Source: Aegilops tauschii subsp. strangulata (taxonomy: Eukaryota > Streptophyta > Magnoliopsida > Poales > Poaceae). Taken from it: 64,000 bases of DNA. The stretch lies in assembly GCF_002575655.3 (NCBI RefSeq), contig NC_053037.3:146703207-146767206 (forward strand). Direction: 5' to 3'. Under the pieces are notes generated by a model. It searched no databases, was not told the DNA's origin, and saw nothing but the letters and a program-made list of their open reading frames with translations. Shown here piece by piece: positions 11,213 through 23,592 of this stretch. A program made the translations under genes and the position numbers. Positions within the stretch are counted from its first letter, which is position 1; each line of letters opens with the position of its first letter.

Positions 11213-14200
11213 TATCGGCGTTCTGGGAACGGGGGTCCCCAGACTTGCCTGTGTGCAGCCCACGGCGTGGCCCTGCGAGCGGGTCCGCACGGCCCATCTT
11301 CATCAACAAGGCATTCAAGACCCTCGCGAGGGGCCAAGCCTCACGAGGCGGGCGACACAAGACCCCCTCAGGGGCGGCCTCACCAGGTTGGCTCGCGAGG
11401 GGTAGAGAGTTCCAGGCTGTGACACCCTCGATTCAATCGTACACTAATCATACACGCAAATGTGTACGATCAAGATCAAGGACTCACGGGAAGATATCAC
11501 AACACAACTCTAGACACAAATAAAATAATACAAGCTTTATATTACAAGCCATGGGCCTCGAGGGCTCGAATACATAAGCTCGAATACACAAAAGTCAGCG
11601 GAAGCAACAATACCTGAGTACAGACATAAGTTGAACAGGGATGCCTTAAGAAGGCTGGCACAAAAGCAACACGATCGAAGAGGCACGGCCTCCTGCCTGG
11701 GAGCCTCCAAACTACTCCTGGTCGTCGTCGGTCTCCACGTAGTAGTAGGCATCGGCGGTGGCATCTGGCTCCTGGGCTCCGACATCAGGTTGCATCAACC
11801 GGAAAGAAGAAGAAAGGGGCAAAGGGGAGCAAAGCAACTGTGAGTACTCATCCAAAGTACTCGCAAGCAAGGATCTACACTACATATGCAACATTATCAA
11901 AGGAAGGTTGTATATGTGGACTGGGCTGCAGAAATGCCAGAATAGAGAGAAGGCCTAGTCCTATCGAAGCCTAGCATCTTCTGGAAACCACCATCTTGTA
12001 GCAACAGGAGGGAGTAGAGTAGCATAACTAAAGTAGTAATAGTGTTATCAACCTCGGCCAGAGATCCTTTCTCGGCTCCCTGCGAGAAAGCAATCCCAGA
12101 GCCATACTATCCAGTTATCATCACAATCCATTACTCATCACAAGTATCCAGTTCTAGTTGTATCGATCGGGATACAACTCCAAGTGTCCGTTACCGTAGG
12201 ACAGGCTATCGATAGATGTTTTCTTCCCTGCAGGGGTGCACCAACTTACCCACCACGCTCGATTAACTCCGGTCGGACACACTTTCCTGGGTCATGCCCG
12301 GCCTCGGCCAAACAATACGCCGCAACCCGACCTAGGCTTAATAGAGAGGTCAGCACGCCGGACTAAACCTATGCCCCTAGGGGTCATGGGCCATCTCCCC
12401 GGGAACTCCTGCACGTTGCGAGGGCGGCCGGTGAGCAGACCTAGCTACCTCCTTCAACAAGGCAGGCGCTTATGCAGTCCAACCCAGCGCGCGCCGCTCA
12501 GTCGCTGACGTCTATTAAGCTTCGGGTGATGCATACGACGCAGAACGCCCATACTATGCCCACGTGATGGTTAGTGCTATCAGGCCAGAGGCCCCTCGGA
12601 TCAAATATCCAAATCGTAGTGGATTAGGAGCACGCGGTAACAAGCAGAGACTCACGAAAGATGTGACCCCGTTGCCCCGTCTCGAGGACTTGCGGCGAGG
12701 GCTAGGAATGCCCGACCACGCCTCGTAATTATCTCGCGGGCACCTTCCAGGTCAACCCGACTCCACATCACTCGCAATTAAGCTTGCACGGGTACCCCTT
12801 AGGGTCGACCCGTCTTTAGTAACATGGTTCAGTGTAAAGTCATAGTAACCATAGTAACCGTGTGTCTAACACCAAGAGGAAAACCTGAGGAATCACCCTT
12901 GACGGATTCCACTCGATGTAATCATCAAGGTGAACGTAAGAGGAACCACCCCCGAGGTTCACACTTGAGGGGTTGCACGACAGAGTCGTATCGGAAGTGG
13001 TTAAGGCGGAATCACCCTCGATGACCACGACCGAATAGCTACACTACAGGGTTAACATCAGAAGTGTTGTAGAGGTCTCACCCTCGGCACTCGATAGTAA
13101 CCCAGTAGTGTCGAGCAACTAAGGGGAAAGTGATGTGCGGTGCCGGGGCCTGGTCTTCGATCCCGTTGATCGGGTCTTCAATGATGAAGCAGGGGCAACA
13201 AGGACAAGGTGGGGGTCACTGATGGATCACTAACCAACCTATACTAAGCAGTTTAGGATAAGTAGGTAGGTAACAATAAGCAGGTTATGCATCAGAATAG
13301 GAGCAATCAATTACAGTAGCAAAATCTAATGCAAGCATGAGAGAATGGAATGGGCAATATCGAGATGATCAAAGGGGGGGCTTGCCTGGTTGCTCTGGCA
13401 AGGAGGGTCGTCGTCGACGTAGTCGATCATAGGGGCGACATCGGTCTCGGGGTCTACCGGAGAGAAGAGGGGGAAGAAATAATAAATATAAAGCAAGCAT
13501 AGCATCACAAAGCATAACATGGCAATATGCTGTGCCGGGTGTGACCTAACGTATGGCTACACGATAAAGGTGAAGGGGGAATTCAACCGGGAATGTATTC
13601 CCGGTTCCGGACCTGTATCAAACAGATGACCGGAGGGGGAATGTTCCATGTTCATCATGCTAGGGGCATGTGACAGATGAACGGACCGCGTATTCGGATT
13701 CGTTGGATTTTTCTGAGCAACTTTCATGTAGAAAACATTTTCATCCGAGGTACGGTTTATTTTCTATGAATTTTCAAAGATTAAAGCATATTATGAATTT
13801 ATTTAAAATAACAGAAAAGGAAAATATGACGTCAGCAGAGTGTCAGCATGACATCAGCAAGTCAACACACCCGCTGACTGGTCAAACTGACCAGTGGGTC
13901 CCACCTGTCATAGACAGTAGGGCTAACAAAGGTTAACCTAAACTAACTAAGTTAATTAATTAGAAGGGGCCCACCTGTCAGTGCCTAATTAGGTTAATTA
14001 AATTAGCTTAATTAACTTCATTAATTAGGGGGTGTGGGCCCCATCTGTCAGTTGCATGGGCCGGTCCAGTCAGCAGAGCTGACCGGTCAACAGGCCGGTC
14101 GGGCCCTTGGGGCCCACGGGTCAGTGACCTAGGTGGTGGCCCGGGGGTGGCCCACACGGCGCCAGCTCAGCGGAGCTGCCGGAGTGGCTCCGGCGAGCTC

Positions 14201-16263
14201 GTGTGCGGCGGCCGAATGCCGACGAGGTCGGAAATCGCCTACGGTTCACCACTTCGCGTGCCACGACTTGCATTCGAAAGCTAGGAGGGAGCCGCGTCGA
14301 GTGGTGCTGCTAGACTACGCCGGGGAGGCCGGAAACGTCGCCGGCGTCGAGCTTGGCGGCGGTGGCTTTCGGGCGTGCTCGCGCTCGTCGCTGCAGGGCA
14401 CGGCAAGGACCGTGGAAGGTGGCGTTGGACTACTGGGAGTGTGCTGAGCACGATGCCGTGCTCGTCCGAGCTGGACGGAGAGTGTGGACACGGCGACGAG
14501 TACGGCGGCGGAGGCGCGCTACGGCCAGGACGGTAGCTACGGCTAGGGGCACGGTGAGGCGAGGAAGGAGAGGGGAGAGGACGGAGTGGAGCTCACCAAG
14601 CGGTCAAGAAAGACCATTGGTGGCTTAGGAGCAGCGGAGCTCGCCGGGGAGGAAGGGGATCGCCGGCGGCCGTCGAGGAAGAAGACGATGTGTGCGGCGA
14701 CAGTGGAGCTCCCCTGCTCCGATCCAAGGGCGGAGGCGACGTAGGTGCTACTGGACATGCGCAAACGGCGCGGAGTGGCCGGCGGCCGCGCCTATGGCGA
14801 GGACTAGGCGACGATGTCGTCGGCCCTTCTCCAAATCCGCGGAGAGGGAGAGGGGGAGAAATGGATGAGGACACCAGGGGGAGTGGGGTGGTGCAAGTGG
14901 AGGCGGGGATCGAGGAGGCGAGGAGGCGCAGGCCTTATCCCCTCGCCCAGGCGTCGCCGGCGAGGCGGGTCCGGCGGGGACGGCGTCTGTAGCGACTCGG
15001 GTCGTGGAACAGTGCGAGGGGGGAGACGACCGGGGAGGGTGAGTGGGCTGGCCAGCTAGAGTGGGCCGGCCCAGGTGGGTGTAGTCCAGGGAGGGGGTTG
15101 CTCTCTCTCTCACCCTTTTCCTTTTCTTTTAGTTTTTCTTTTTATTTTCAGCAGCTTTTGAATTTTCTTTTTAGCCAATAATGACTTTACAAAATTATGC
15201 CACTGGCCAAAACAATTTCAAAGAATTAAAGTGCACTACCACAAAAATATTGTGAGACTTTTGAAATAGTTTGCCAATTTTATAAATTAAAAAGGCATTT
15301 AATTTATTGCTTAGGTCACTGTTTTAAGTAGTTTAGGCCACTCAAACCCTTTGCAAAAATGTTGGTTCACCACCAATATTAGTTTTGGATTATTTGGCAC
15401 ATGATGAACATTTTAGTTTTCATGTTTGAGCAATTTTGAATTTCACTCAGAAATTGAAATTGAATTCAACTGGAATTTGAAATGGAATATTGATTAAAGT
15501 GACTAAGCACTGTTATAGCAAAATGATTAGCTTGATCTCAGGGATTACTGTAGCATCATTACACCGGGGTGTTACAAAGGCAAGGCAAACCTCGCGACAT
15601 TCTCATGACATGAGCCATGACGATCGAGATCAGGCGGGCGCCAGCGCGCACAGTGTCCTTGTTACCCCTTTGGTGCAAAGGAGGCAAGCCCATGCGCGGA
15701 GTACCGAGGCGTCAAGCAAAGGTTTCCATATCGGTGCAATGAGACCAAGACCAACAGGACGGCAAGACGAAGGTCACCATGGAGCCCAAGGCGGCGTCAC
15801 CACCAGTGCCTTTTGCAGGCGAAGACTGCTTTTGTCAGGATAAGCTGTACTAGCTGTCCCCTTTCAAATTGGTCGTTGTTGGCTCCCTTCCCGCTCAATA
15901 TTTGGTGAGAGGACCAGGGCCTCTATAAATAGGACTAGCCACCATAGTAGGAGGCGTCGGATCTTTAGCCGATCCTCAGCCACACACCGAGCACAGAACA
16001 CCTCAACCTCAGGAGGCTGTTCTTCCCGTTGTAACTGTTCATCCTCAGCCCGAGAGGCAATCCACCACCACCACACTGGAGTAGGGTATTACACCACAAC
16101 GGTGGCCCGAACCAGTATAAATCTTGTGTCCGTTGTGTTGTGAGTTCGTTGAGTTAGCCCTTGAGATCTTAGCGAAGCTAGGACGTGGATCGGTAGGAGG
16201 AGATCCTCATGTGCACCCCAGTGTTCGAACCTTGAGGGTTTTGCCGGAACCCGTGATCCGACA
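11213..16263 (+). repeat. 5' LTR of the second Gypsy element, interrupted by a solo LTR
   Basis: The two LTR pieces, 11213-11412 and 15582-16263, plus one copy of the 5-bp duplication, together match the 888-bp 3' LTR at 31424-32311. The left edge has decayed from TG to TA (TATCGGCG). The right edge reads CCGACA. A TATA box (CTATAAATAG, 15923-15932) lies in the same place as in the 3' LTR. Between the pieces is a 4159-bp insertion. Confidence 0.9.
11418..15576. repeat. solo LTR, about 4.16 kb, inside the Gypsy 5' LTR
   Basis: The block starts TGTGACACCCTCG and ends GGGTGTTACA, so it has TG...CA ends with short inverted termini (TGTGACACCC and the complement of GGGTGTTACA). It is flanked by CAGGC (11413-11417) and AAGGC (15577-15581), a 5-bp target duplication with one substitution. 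The intact copy of the host LTR has AAGAC at this point, as expected. Inside there is no gag or pol. The open frames in the GC-rich part (14130-15060) overlap on both strands and show no recognisable domain. AT-rich tracts with TTAATTAA-like runs occur at 13930-14030. The simplest reading is a long Gypsy LTR left by LTR-LTR recombination. Confidence 0.85.
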
Positions 16264-16283
16264 TTTGGCGCGCCAGGTAGGGG
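16264..16283 (+). other. primer-binding site of the second Gypsy element
   Basis: Directly after the LTR edge (CCGACA) the sequence reads TTTGGCGCGCCAGGTAGGGG. Its position and the TGGCGC start are typical of a plant Gypsy primer-binding site. I did not assign the tRNA. Confidence 0.7.
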
Positions 16284-16340
16284 TGCGCTGTAGCTTTCCT
16301 TCCGCCGATCTGTGCTCAGCCACCACCGTGCTCCACCCTC

Positions 16341-16770
16341 ATGGCAGGCGTCCCGCTCCTGGCTCCGACGACTGACTCCGACGACGGGGCCAGGGGGCTC
16401 CGAGCCCTGGCCCCGGCCTTGCGGCAGGTGCAGTGGTCGCCCAAGTTCAAGCCGGAGATGCCGCCGCGCTACGACGGCGCGGCAGACCCGTCAGCTTTCC
16501 TGCTGGCATACGAGGAGGCCGTCCTCGAGGCCGGGGGTGATGACAAGGTCATGGCCAACTGGCTTCCCATGGCCCTCACTAGTGCGCCGTGCGCCTGGCT
16601 GCTCAACCTCCCCGGATCCACGGTGGCGTCTTGGGAGGATTTGCGACCTCTTCACCGCGCGCTACGCGGCACCCGCGCACCACGCGGTCGCAGCCCTGCT
16701 AGGCGGCTCTCAAGCACCGCCTTCAAATCGCCATATCAAGCCATTCCTTCGCCAGATTGGCGCTGCTTCC
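16341..16770 (+). pseudogene. gag N-terminal part of the second Gypsy element, truncated
   Basis: The frame from 16341 (MAGVPLLAPTTDSDDGARGL) runs about 107 codons through the capsid motifs RYDGAADPSAFLLAYEEAV and NWLPMALTSAPCAWLLNLPG. It then slips into the next frame (RICDLFTARYAAPAHHAVAA). The Copia element inserted at 16770. After it, at 25322, the sequence resumes just before protease, so most of gag including any zinc knuckle is absent. The perfect CTTCC duplication shows that the two sides were already adjacent when the Copia element arrived. Confidence 0.85.
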
Positions 16771-18497
16771 TGTTGGGGAACGTAGTAATTTCAAAAAAAT
16801 TCCTACGCACACGCAAGATCATGGTGATGCATAGCACCGAGACGGGAGAGTGTGTCCACGTACCCTCGTAGACCGAAAGCGGAAGCGTTAGCACAACACG
16901 GTTGATGTAGTCGTACGTCTTCACGATCCGACCGATCAAGTACCGAACGCACGGCACCTCCGAGTTCTGCACACGTTCAACTCGATGACGTCCCTCGAAC
17001 TCCGATCTAGCCGAGCTTTGAGGGAGAGTTCCGTCAGCACGATGGCGTGGTGATGATGATGATGTTCTACCGACGCAAGGCTTCGCCTAAGCACCGCTAC
17101 GATATTATCGAGGTGGATTATGGTGGAGGGGGGCACCGCACACGGCTAAGAGATCCAAGGGATCATTTTTTGTGTCTATGGGCTGCCCCTTGCCTCAGTA
17201 TATAAAAGGAGTGGAGGAGGGGGAGGGTCGGCCCTCTCTATGGCGCGCCCTAGGAGGAGTCCTACTCCCACCGGGAGTAGGATTCCCCCCTTCCAAGTAG
17301 TAGGAGTAGGAGTCAAGGAAAGGGGAGAGAGAAGAGAAGGAAGGAGGGGGCGCAGCCCCTCCCCCTAGTCCAATTCGGACTAGGCCTTGGGGGGCGCGCA
17401 GCCTCTCCTCTCTCTTTCCCCTAAAGCCCAATAAGGCCCATATACTCCCCGGCGAATTCCCGTAACTTTCCGGTACTCCGAAAAATACACGAATCACTCG
17501 GAACCTTTCCGATGTCCGAATATAGTCGTCCAATATATCGATCATTACGTCTCGACCATTTCGAGACTCCTCGTCATGTCCCCGATCTCATCCGGGACTC
17601 CGAACTACCTTCGGTACATCAAAACACATAAACTCATAATATAACCGTCATCGAACTTTAAGCGTGCGGACCCTACGGGTTCGAGAACAATGTAGACATG
17701 ACCGAGACACATCTCCGGTCAATAACCAATAGCGGAACCTGGATGCTCATATTGGCTCCCACATATTCTACGAAGATCTTTATCGGTCAAACCGCATAAC
17801 AACATACGTTGTTCCCTTTGTCATCGGTATGTTACTTGCCCGAGATTCGATCGTCGGTATCTCAATACCTAGTTCAATCTCGTTACCGGCAAGTCTCTTT
17901 ACTCGTTCTGTAATATATCATCCCGCAACTAACTCATTAGTTACAATGCTTGCAAGGCTTATAGTGATGTGCATTACTGAGTGGGCCCAGAGATACCTCT
18001 CCGACAATCGGAGTGACAAATCCTAATCTCGAAATACGCCAACCCAACAAGTACCTTCGGAGACACCTGTAGAGCACCTTTATAATCACCAGTTACGTTG
18101 TGACGTTTGGTAGCACACAAAGTGTTCCTCCGGTAAACGGGAGTTGCATAATCTCATAGTCATAGGAACATGTATAAGTCATGAAGAAAGCAATAGCAAC
18201 ATACTAAACGATCAAGTGCTAAGCTAACGGAATGGGTCAAGTCAATCACATCATTCTCCTAATGATGTGATCCTGTTAATCAAATGACAACTCTTTGTCT
18301 ATGGCTAGGAAACATAACCATCTTTGATTAACGAGCTAGTCAAGTAGAGGCATACTAGTGACACTCTGTTTGTCTATGTATTCACACATGTATCATGTTT
18401 CCGGTTAATACAATTCTAGCATGAATAATAAACATTTATCATGAAATAAGGAAATAAATAATAACTTTATTATTGCCTCTAGGGCATATTTCCTTCA
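16771..18497 (-). repeat. 3' LTR of the Angela-type element
   Basis: The plus strand reads TGTTGGGGAACGTAG at the left edge and CATATTTCCTTCA at the right edge. A TATA-like stretch (AGTATATAAAAGG, 17198-17210) and a C/G-rich tract near 17220-17400 are shared with the partner LTR. The open frames inside (for example 17195-17545 and 17829-18026) are repeated in the partner LTR and are not genes. Confidence 0.95.
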
Positions 18498-18680
18498 GTC
18501 TCCCACTTGCACTAGAGTCAATAATCTAGTTCACATCACCATGTGATTTAATACCAATAGTTCACATCACCATGTGATTAACACCCATAGTTCACATCGT
18601 CATGTGACCAACACCCAAAGGGTTTACTAGAGTCAATAATCTAGTTCACATCACTATGTGATTAACACCCAAAGAGTACT
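18498..18680 (-). repeat. polypurine tract and roughly 30-bp tandem repeats next to the 3' LTR
   Basis: Just inside the LTR the minus strand reads CAAGTGGGAGAC (18498-18509), the polypurine tract that primes second-strand synthesis. Beyond it are four imperfect copies of a unit beginning AGTTCACATC and containing ATGTGATTAACACCCA or close variants (about 18530, 18559, 18589 and 18643). The third and fourth copies are separated by ACTAGAGTCAATAATCT, which also occurs at about 18511-18528. Confidence 0.75.
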
Positions 18681-18829
18681 AAGGTGTGATCATGTTTTGT
18701 TTGTGAGAGAAGTTTAGTCAACGGGTCTGCCACATTCAGATCCGTATGTATTTTGCAAATTTCTATGTCAACAATGCACTGCACGGAGCTACTCTAGCTA
18801 ATTGCTCCTACTTTCAATATGTATCCAGA

Positions 18830-21562
18830 TTAAGACTTAGAGTCATCTGGACCAGTGTCAAAATTTGCATCGATGTAACCCTTTATGACGAACCTTTTTG
18901 TCACCTCCATAATCGAGAAACATATCCTTATTCCACTAAGGATAATTTTGACCGCTGTCCAGTGATCTACTCCTGGATCACTATTGTACTCCCTTGCCAA
19001 ACTCAGTGTGGGGTATACAACAGATCTGGTACACAGCATGGCATACTTTATAGAACCTATGGCTGAGGCATAGGGAATGACTTTCATTCTCTTTCTATCT
19101 TCTGCCGTGGTCGGGCTTTGAGTCTTACTCAACTTCACACCTTGCAAAACAGGCAAGAACTCTTTCTTTGACTGTTCCATTTTGAACTACTTCAAAATCT
19201 TGTCAAGGTATGTACTCATTGAAAAACTTATCAAGCGTCTTGATCTATCTCTATAGATCTTGATGCTCAATATGTAAGCAGCTTCACCGAGGTCTTTCTT
19301 TGAAAAACTCCTTTCAAACACTCCTTTATGCTTTGCAGAATAATTCTACATTATTTCCGATCAACAATATGTCATTCACATATACTTATCAGAAATGTTG
19401 TAGTGCTCCCACTCACTTTCTTGTAAATACAGGCTTCACCGCAAGTCTGTATAAAACTATATCCTTTGATCAACTTATCAAAGCATATATTCCAACTCCG
19501 AGATGCTTGCACCAGTCCATAGATGGATCGCTGGAGCTTGCATATTTTGTTAGCACCTTTAGGATTGACAAAACCTTATGGTTGCATCATATACAACTCT
19601 TCTTTAATAAATCCATTAAGGAATGCAGTTTTGTTTATCCATTTGCCAGATTTCATAAAATGCGGCAATTGCTAACATGATTTGGACAGACTTAAGCATA
19701 GATACGAGTCAGAAACTCTCATCGTAGTCAACACCTTGAACTTGTCGAAAACCTTTTGCGACAATTCTAGCTTTGTAGATAGTAACACTACTATCAGCGT
19801 CCGTCTTCCTCTTGAAGATCCATTTAATCTCAATGGCTCGCCGATCATTGGTCAAGTCAATCAAAGTCCATACTTTGTTCTCATACATGGATCTCATCTT
19901 AGATTTCATGGCCTCAAGCCATTTCGCGGAATCTGGGCTCATCGTCGCTTCCTCATAGTTCGTAGGTTCGTCATGGTCAAGTGACATGACCTCCAGAACA
20001 GGATTACCGTACCACTCTGGTGCGGATCTCACTCTGGTTTACCTACAAGGTTCGGTAGTAACTTGATCTGAAGTTACATGATCATCATCATGAGCTTCCT
20101 CACTAATTGGTGTAGTAGTCACAGGAACAGATTTCTGTGATGAACTACTTTCCAATAAGGGAGCAGGTACAGTTACCTCATCAAGTTCTACTTTCCTCCC
20201 ACTCACTTCTTTCGAGAGAAACTCCTTCTCTAGAAAGGATCCATTCTTAGCAACGAATGTCTTGCCTTCGGATCTGTGATAGAAGGTGTAGCCAACTGTC
20301 TCCTTTGGGTATCCTATGAAGACACATTTCTCCGATTTGGGTTTGAGCTTATCAGGATGAAACTTTTTCACATAAGCATCGCAACCCCAAACTTTTTAAG
20401 AAACGACAACCTTGGTTTCTTACCAAACCACAGTTCATATGGTGTCATCTCAACGGATTTAGATGGTGCCCTATTTAACGTGAATGTAGCTGTCTCTAAT
20501 GCATAACCCCAAAACGAAAGTGGTAAATCGGTTAAGAGACATCATAGATTGCACCATATCTAATAAAGTACGGTTATGACGTTCGGACACACCATTACGT
20601 TGTGGTGTTCCAGGTGGCATGATTTTGTGAAACTATTCCACATTGTTTTAATTGAAGGCCAAACTCGTAACTCAAATATTTGTCTCCGCGATCAGATCGT
20701 AGAAACTTTATTTTCTTGTCACGATGTTTTTCCACTTCACTCTGAAATTCTTTGAACTTTTCAAATGTTTCAGACTTATGTTTCATCAAGTAGATATACC
20801 CATATCTGCTCAAATCGTCTATGAAGGTCAGAAAATAATGATACCCGCCGCGAGCCTCAATATTCATCGGACCACATACATCAGTATGTATGATTTCCAA
20901 TAAGTCAGTTGCTCGCTCCATTTTTCCGGAGAACGGAGTCTTAGTCATCTTGCCCATAAGGCATGGTTCGCAAGCATCAAGTGATTCATAATCAAGTGAT
21001 TCCAAAATCCCATCAGCATGGAGTTTCTTCATGCGCTTTACACCAATATGACCTAAATGGCAGTGCCACAAACAAGTTGCACTATCATTATTAACTTTGC
21101 ATCTTTTGGCTTCAATATTATGAATATGTGTATCACTACGATCGAGATCCAATGAACCATTTTCGTTGGGTGTATGACCATAGAAGGTTTTATTCATGTA
21201 AACATAATAACAATTATTCTCTAACTTAAATGAATAACCGTATTGCAATAAACATGATCAAATCATATTCATGCTCAACGCAAACACCAAATAACACTTA
21301 TTTAGGTTCAACACTAATCCCGAAAGTATAGGGAGTGTGCGATGATGATCATATCAATCTTGGAACTACTTTCAACACACATTGTCACCTCGCCCTTAAC
21401 TAGTTTCTGTTCATTCTGCAATTCCCGTTTCGAGTTACTACTCTTAGCAACTGAACCAGTATCAAATGCCGAGGGGTTGCTATAAACACTAGTAAAGTAC
21501 ACATCAATAACATGTATATCCAATATACCTTTGTTCACTTTGCCATCCTTCTTATCCACCAA
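18830..21562 (-). pseudogene. pol of the Angela-type element (protease, integrase, RT, RNase H remnants)
   Basis: Reading right to left: a protease with FDTGSVA near 21460; integrase with its HLGHIGVKRMKKLH zinc-binding part and core motifs (HTDVCGPM, FLTFIDDLSRYGYIYLMK) at 20595-21248; then a GAG-pre-integrase/IN tail at 20039-20371. RT opens at 19709-20032 (KWIFKRKTDADSSVTIYKAR, QGVDYDESF). The central RT is shattered by stops, and the RT end and RNase H start (RSVVYPTLSLAREY, KGYIDANF) lie at 18830-19180. Most of RNase H is missing, and its last residues can be traced only around 18700-18760. No functional product is possible. Confidence 0.9.
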
Positions 21563-21867
21563 GTATCTAGGGGCAGTTCCACTTCCAGTGACTAGTCCCT
21601 TTGCAGTAGTAGCACTTCGTCTCAGGCTTAGGTCTAGACTTGGGCTTCTTCACTTGAGCAGCAACTTGCTTGTCGTTCTTCTTGAAGTTCCCCTTCTTCC
21701 TTTTGCCCTTTTCTTGAAACTAGTGGTCTTGTCAACCATCAACACTTGATGCTTTTCTTGATTTCTACCTTCGTCGATTTCAGCATCACGAAGAGCTTGG
21801 GAATCGTTTCCGTTATCCCTTGCATATTATAGTTTATCACGAAGTTCAAGTAACTTGGTGATAGTGA

Positions 21868-22334
21868 CTAGAGAACTCTGTCAATCACTATCTTATCTGG
21901 AAGATTAACTCCCACTTGATTCAAGTGATTGTAGTACTCAGACATTCTGAGCACATGCTCACTAGCTGAGCTATTCTCCTCCATCTTGTAGGCAAAGTAC
22001 TTGTCAAAGGTCTCATACCTTTCGACACGGGCATGAGTATGAAATACCAATTTCAACTCTTGGAACATCTTATATGCTCCGTGGCGTTCAAAACATTTTT
22101 GAAGTCCCGGTTCTAAGCCGTAAAGCATGGTGCACTATACTATCAAGTAGTCATCATACCGAGCTTTTGTCAAACGTTCATAACGTCTGCATATGCTCCT
22201 GCAATAGGTCCGTCACCTAGCAGTGCATCAAGGACATAATTCTTCTGTGCAGCAATGAGGATAAACCTCATATCACGGATCCAATCCGCATCATTGCTAC
22301 TAACATTTTTCAACTTAGTTTTCTCTAGGAACAT
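21868..22334 (-). pseudogene. gag of the Angela-type element, with stops
   Basis: A probable start is on the minus strand at 22334. The frame reads MFLEKTKLKNVSSNDADWI, then RFILIAAQKNYVLDALLG, both typical of Copia gag (UBN2-like) proteins. At least two stops follow. The frame continues as MLYGLEPGLQKCFERHGAYK to HVLRMSEYYNHLNQVG at 21868-22128. The zinc-knuckle end survives only as a Lys-rich shadow near 21600-21750. Confidence 0.85.
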
Positions 22335-23578
22335 ATAAAAAATAAACGGGGAGAAACATCGCGAGCTATTGATCTACAACATAGATATGCTAATACTACC
22401 AGGACTAAGTTCATGATAAATTTAAGTTCAATTAATCATATTACTTAAGAACTCCCACTTAGATAGACATCCCTCTAATCCTCTAAGTGATCACGTGATC
22501 CAAATCAACTAAACCATGTCCGATCATCACGTGAGATGGAGTAGTTTCAATGGTGAACATCACTATGTTGATCATATCTACTATATGATTCACGCTCGAC
22601 CTTTCGGTCTCAGTGTTCCGAGGCCATATCTATTATATGCTAGGCTCATCAAGTTTAACCTGAGTATTCCGCGTGTGCAACTGTTTTGCACCCGTTGTAT
22701 TTGAACGTAGAGCCTATCACACCCGATCATCACGTGGTGTCTCAGCACGAAGAACTTTCGCAACGGTGCATACTCAGGGAGAACACTTATACCTTGATAA
22801 TTTAGTGAGAGATCATCTTATAATGCTACCGTCAATCAAAGCAAGATAAGATGCATAAAAGATAAACATCACATGCAATCAATATAAGTGATATGATATG
22901 GCCATCATCATCTTGTGCTTGTGATCTCCATCTTCGAAGCACCGTCATGATCACCATCGTCACCGGCGCGACACCTTGATCTCCATCGTAGCATCGTTGT
23001 CGTCTCGCCAACTTATGCTTCTACGACTATCGCTACCGCTTAGTGATAAAGTAAAGCATTACAGGGCGATTGCATTGCATACAATAAAGCGACAACCATA
23101 TGGCTCCTGCCAGTTGCCGATAACTCGGTTACAAAACATGATCATCTCATACAATAAAATATAGCATCATGCCTTGACCATATCACATCACAGCATGCCC
23201 TGCAAAAACAAGTTAGACGTCCTCTACTTTGTTGTTGCAAGTTTTACGTGGCTGCTACGGGCTGAGCAAGAACCGTTCTTACCTACGCATCAAAACCACA
23301 ACGATAGTTCGTCAAGTTAGTGCTGTTTTAACCTTCTCAAGGACCGGGCGTAGCCACACACGGTTCAACTAAAGTTGGAGAAACTCACACCCGCCAGCCA
23401 CCTGTGTGCAAAGCACGTCGGTAGAACCAGTCTCAGCGTACGCTTAATGTCGGTCCGGGCCGCTTCATCCAACAATACCGCCGAACCAAAGTATGACATG
23501 CTGGTAAGCAGTATGACTTGTATTGCCCACAACTCACTTGTGTTCTACTCGTGCAAATAACATCTACGCATAAAACCT

Positions 23579-23591
23579 GGCTCGGATGCCA
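23579..23591 (-). other. primer-binding site of the Angela-type element
   Basis: Two bases inside the 5' LTR the minus strand reads TGGCATCCGAGCC. This differs at two positions from TGGTATCAGAGCC, the complement of initiator-Met tRNA used by BARE/Angela elements. Confidence 0.75.
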
Positions 23592-23592
23592 T

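Noticed and set aside
14133..15113. Several long open frames on both strands in the GC-rich part of the solo LTR
   Set aside because: They overlap each other in all frames, are very rich in Arg, Gly, Ser and Pro as expected from GC-rich DNA, and show no domain. They lie wholly inside an LTR.
17195..18026. Open frames of 116 and 65 codons
   Set aside because: They lie in the Angela LTR, and the 65-codon one is repeated exactly at 24652-24849 in the partner LTR. They are repeat sequence and not genes.
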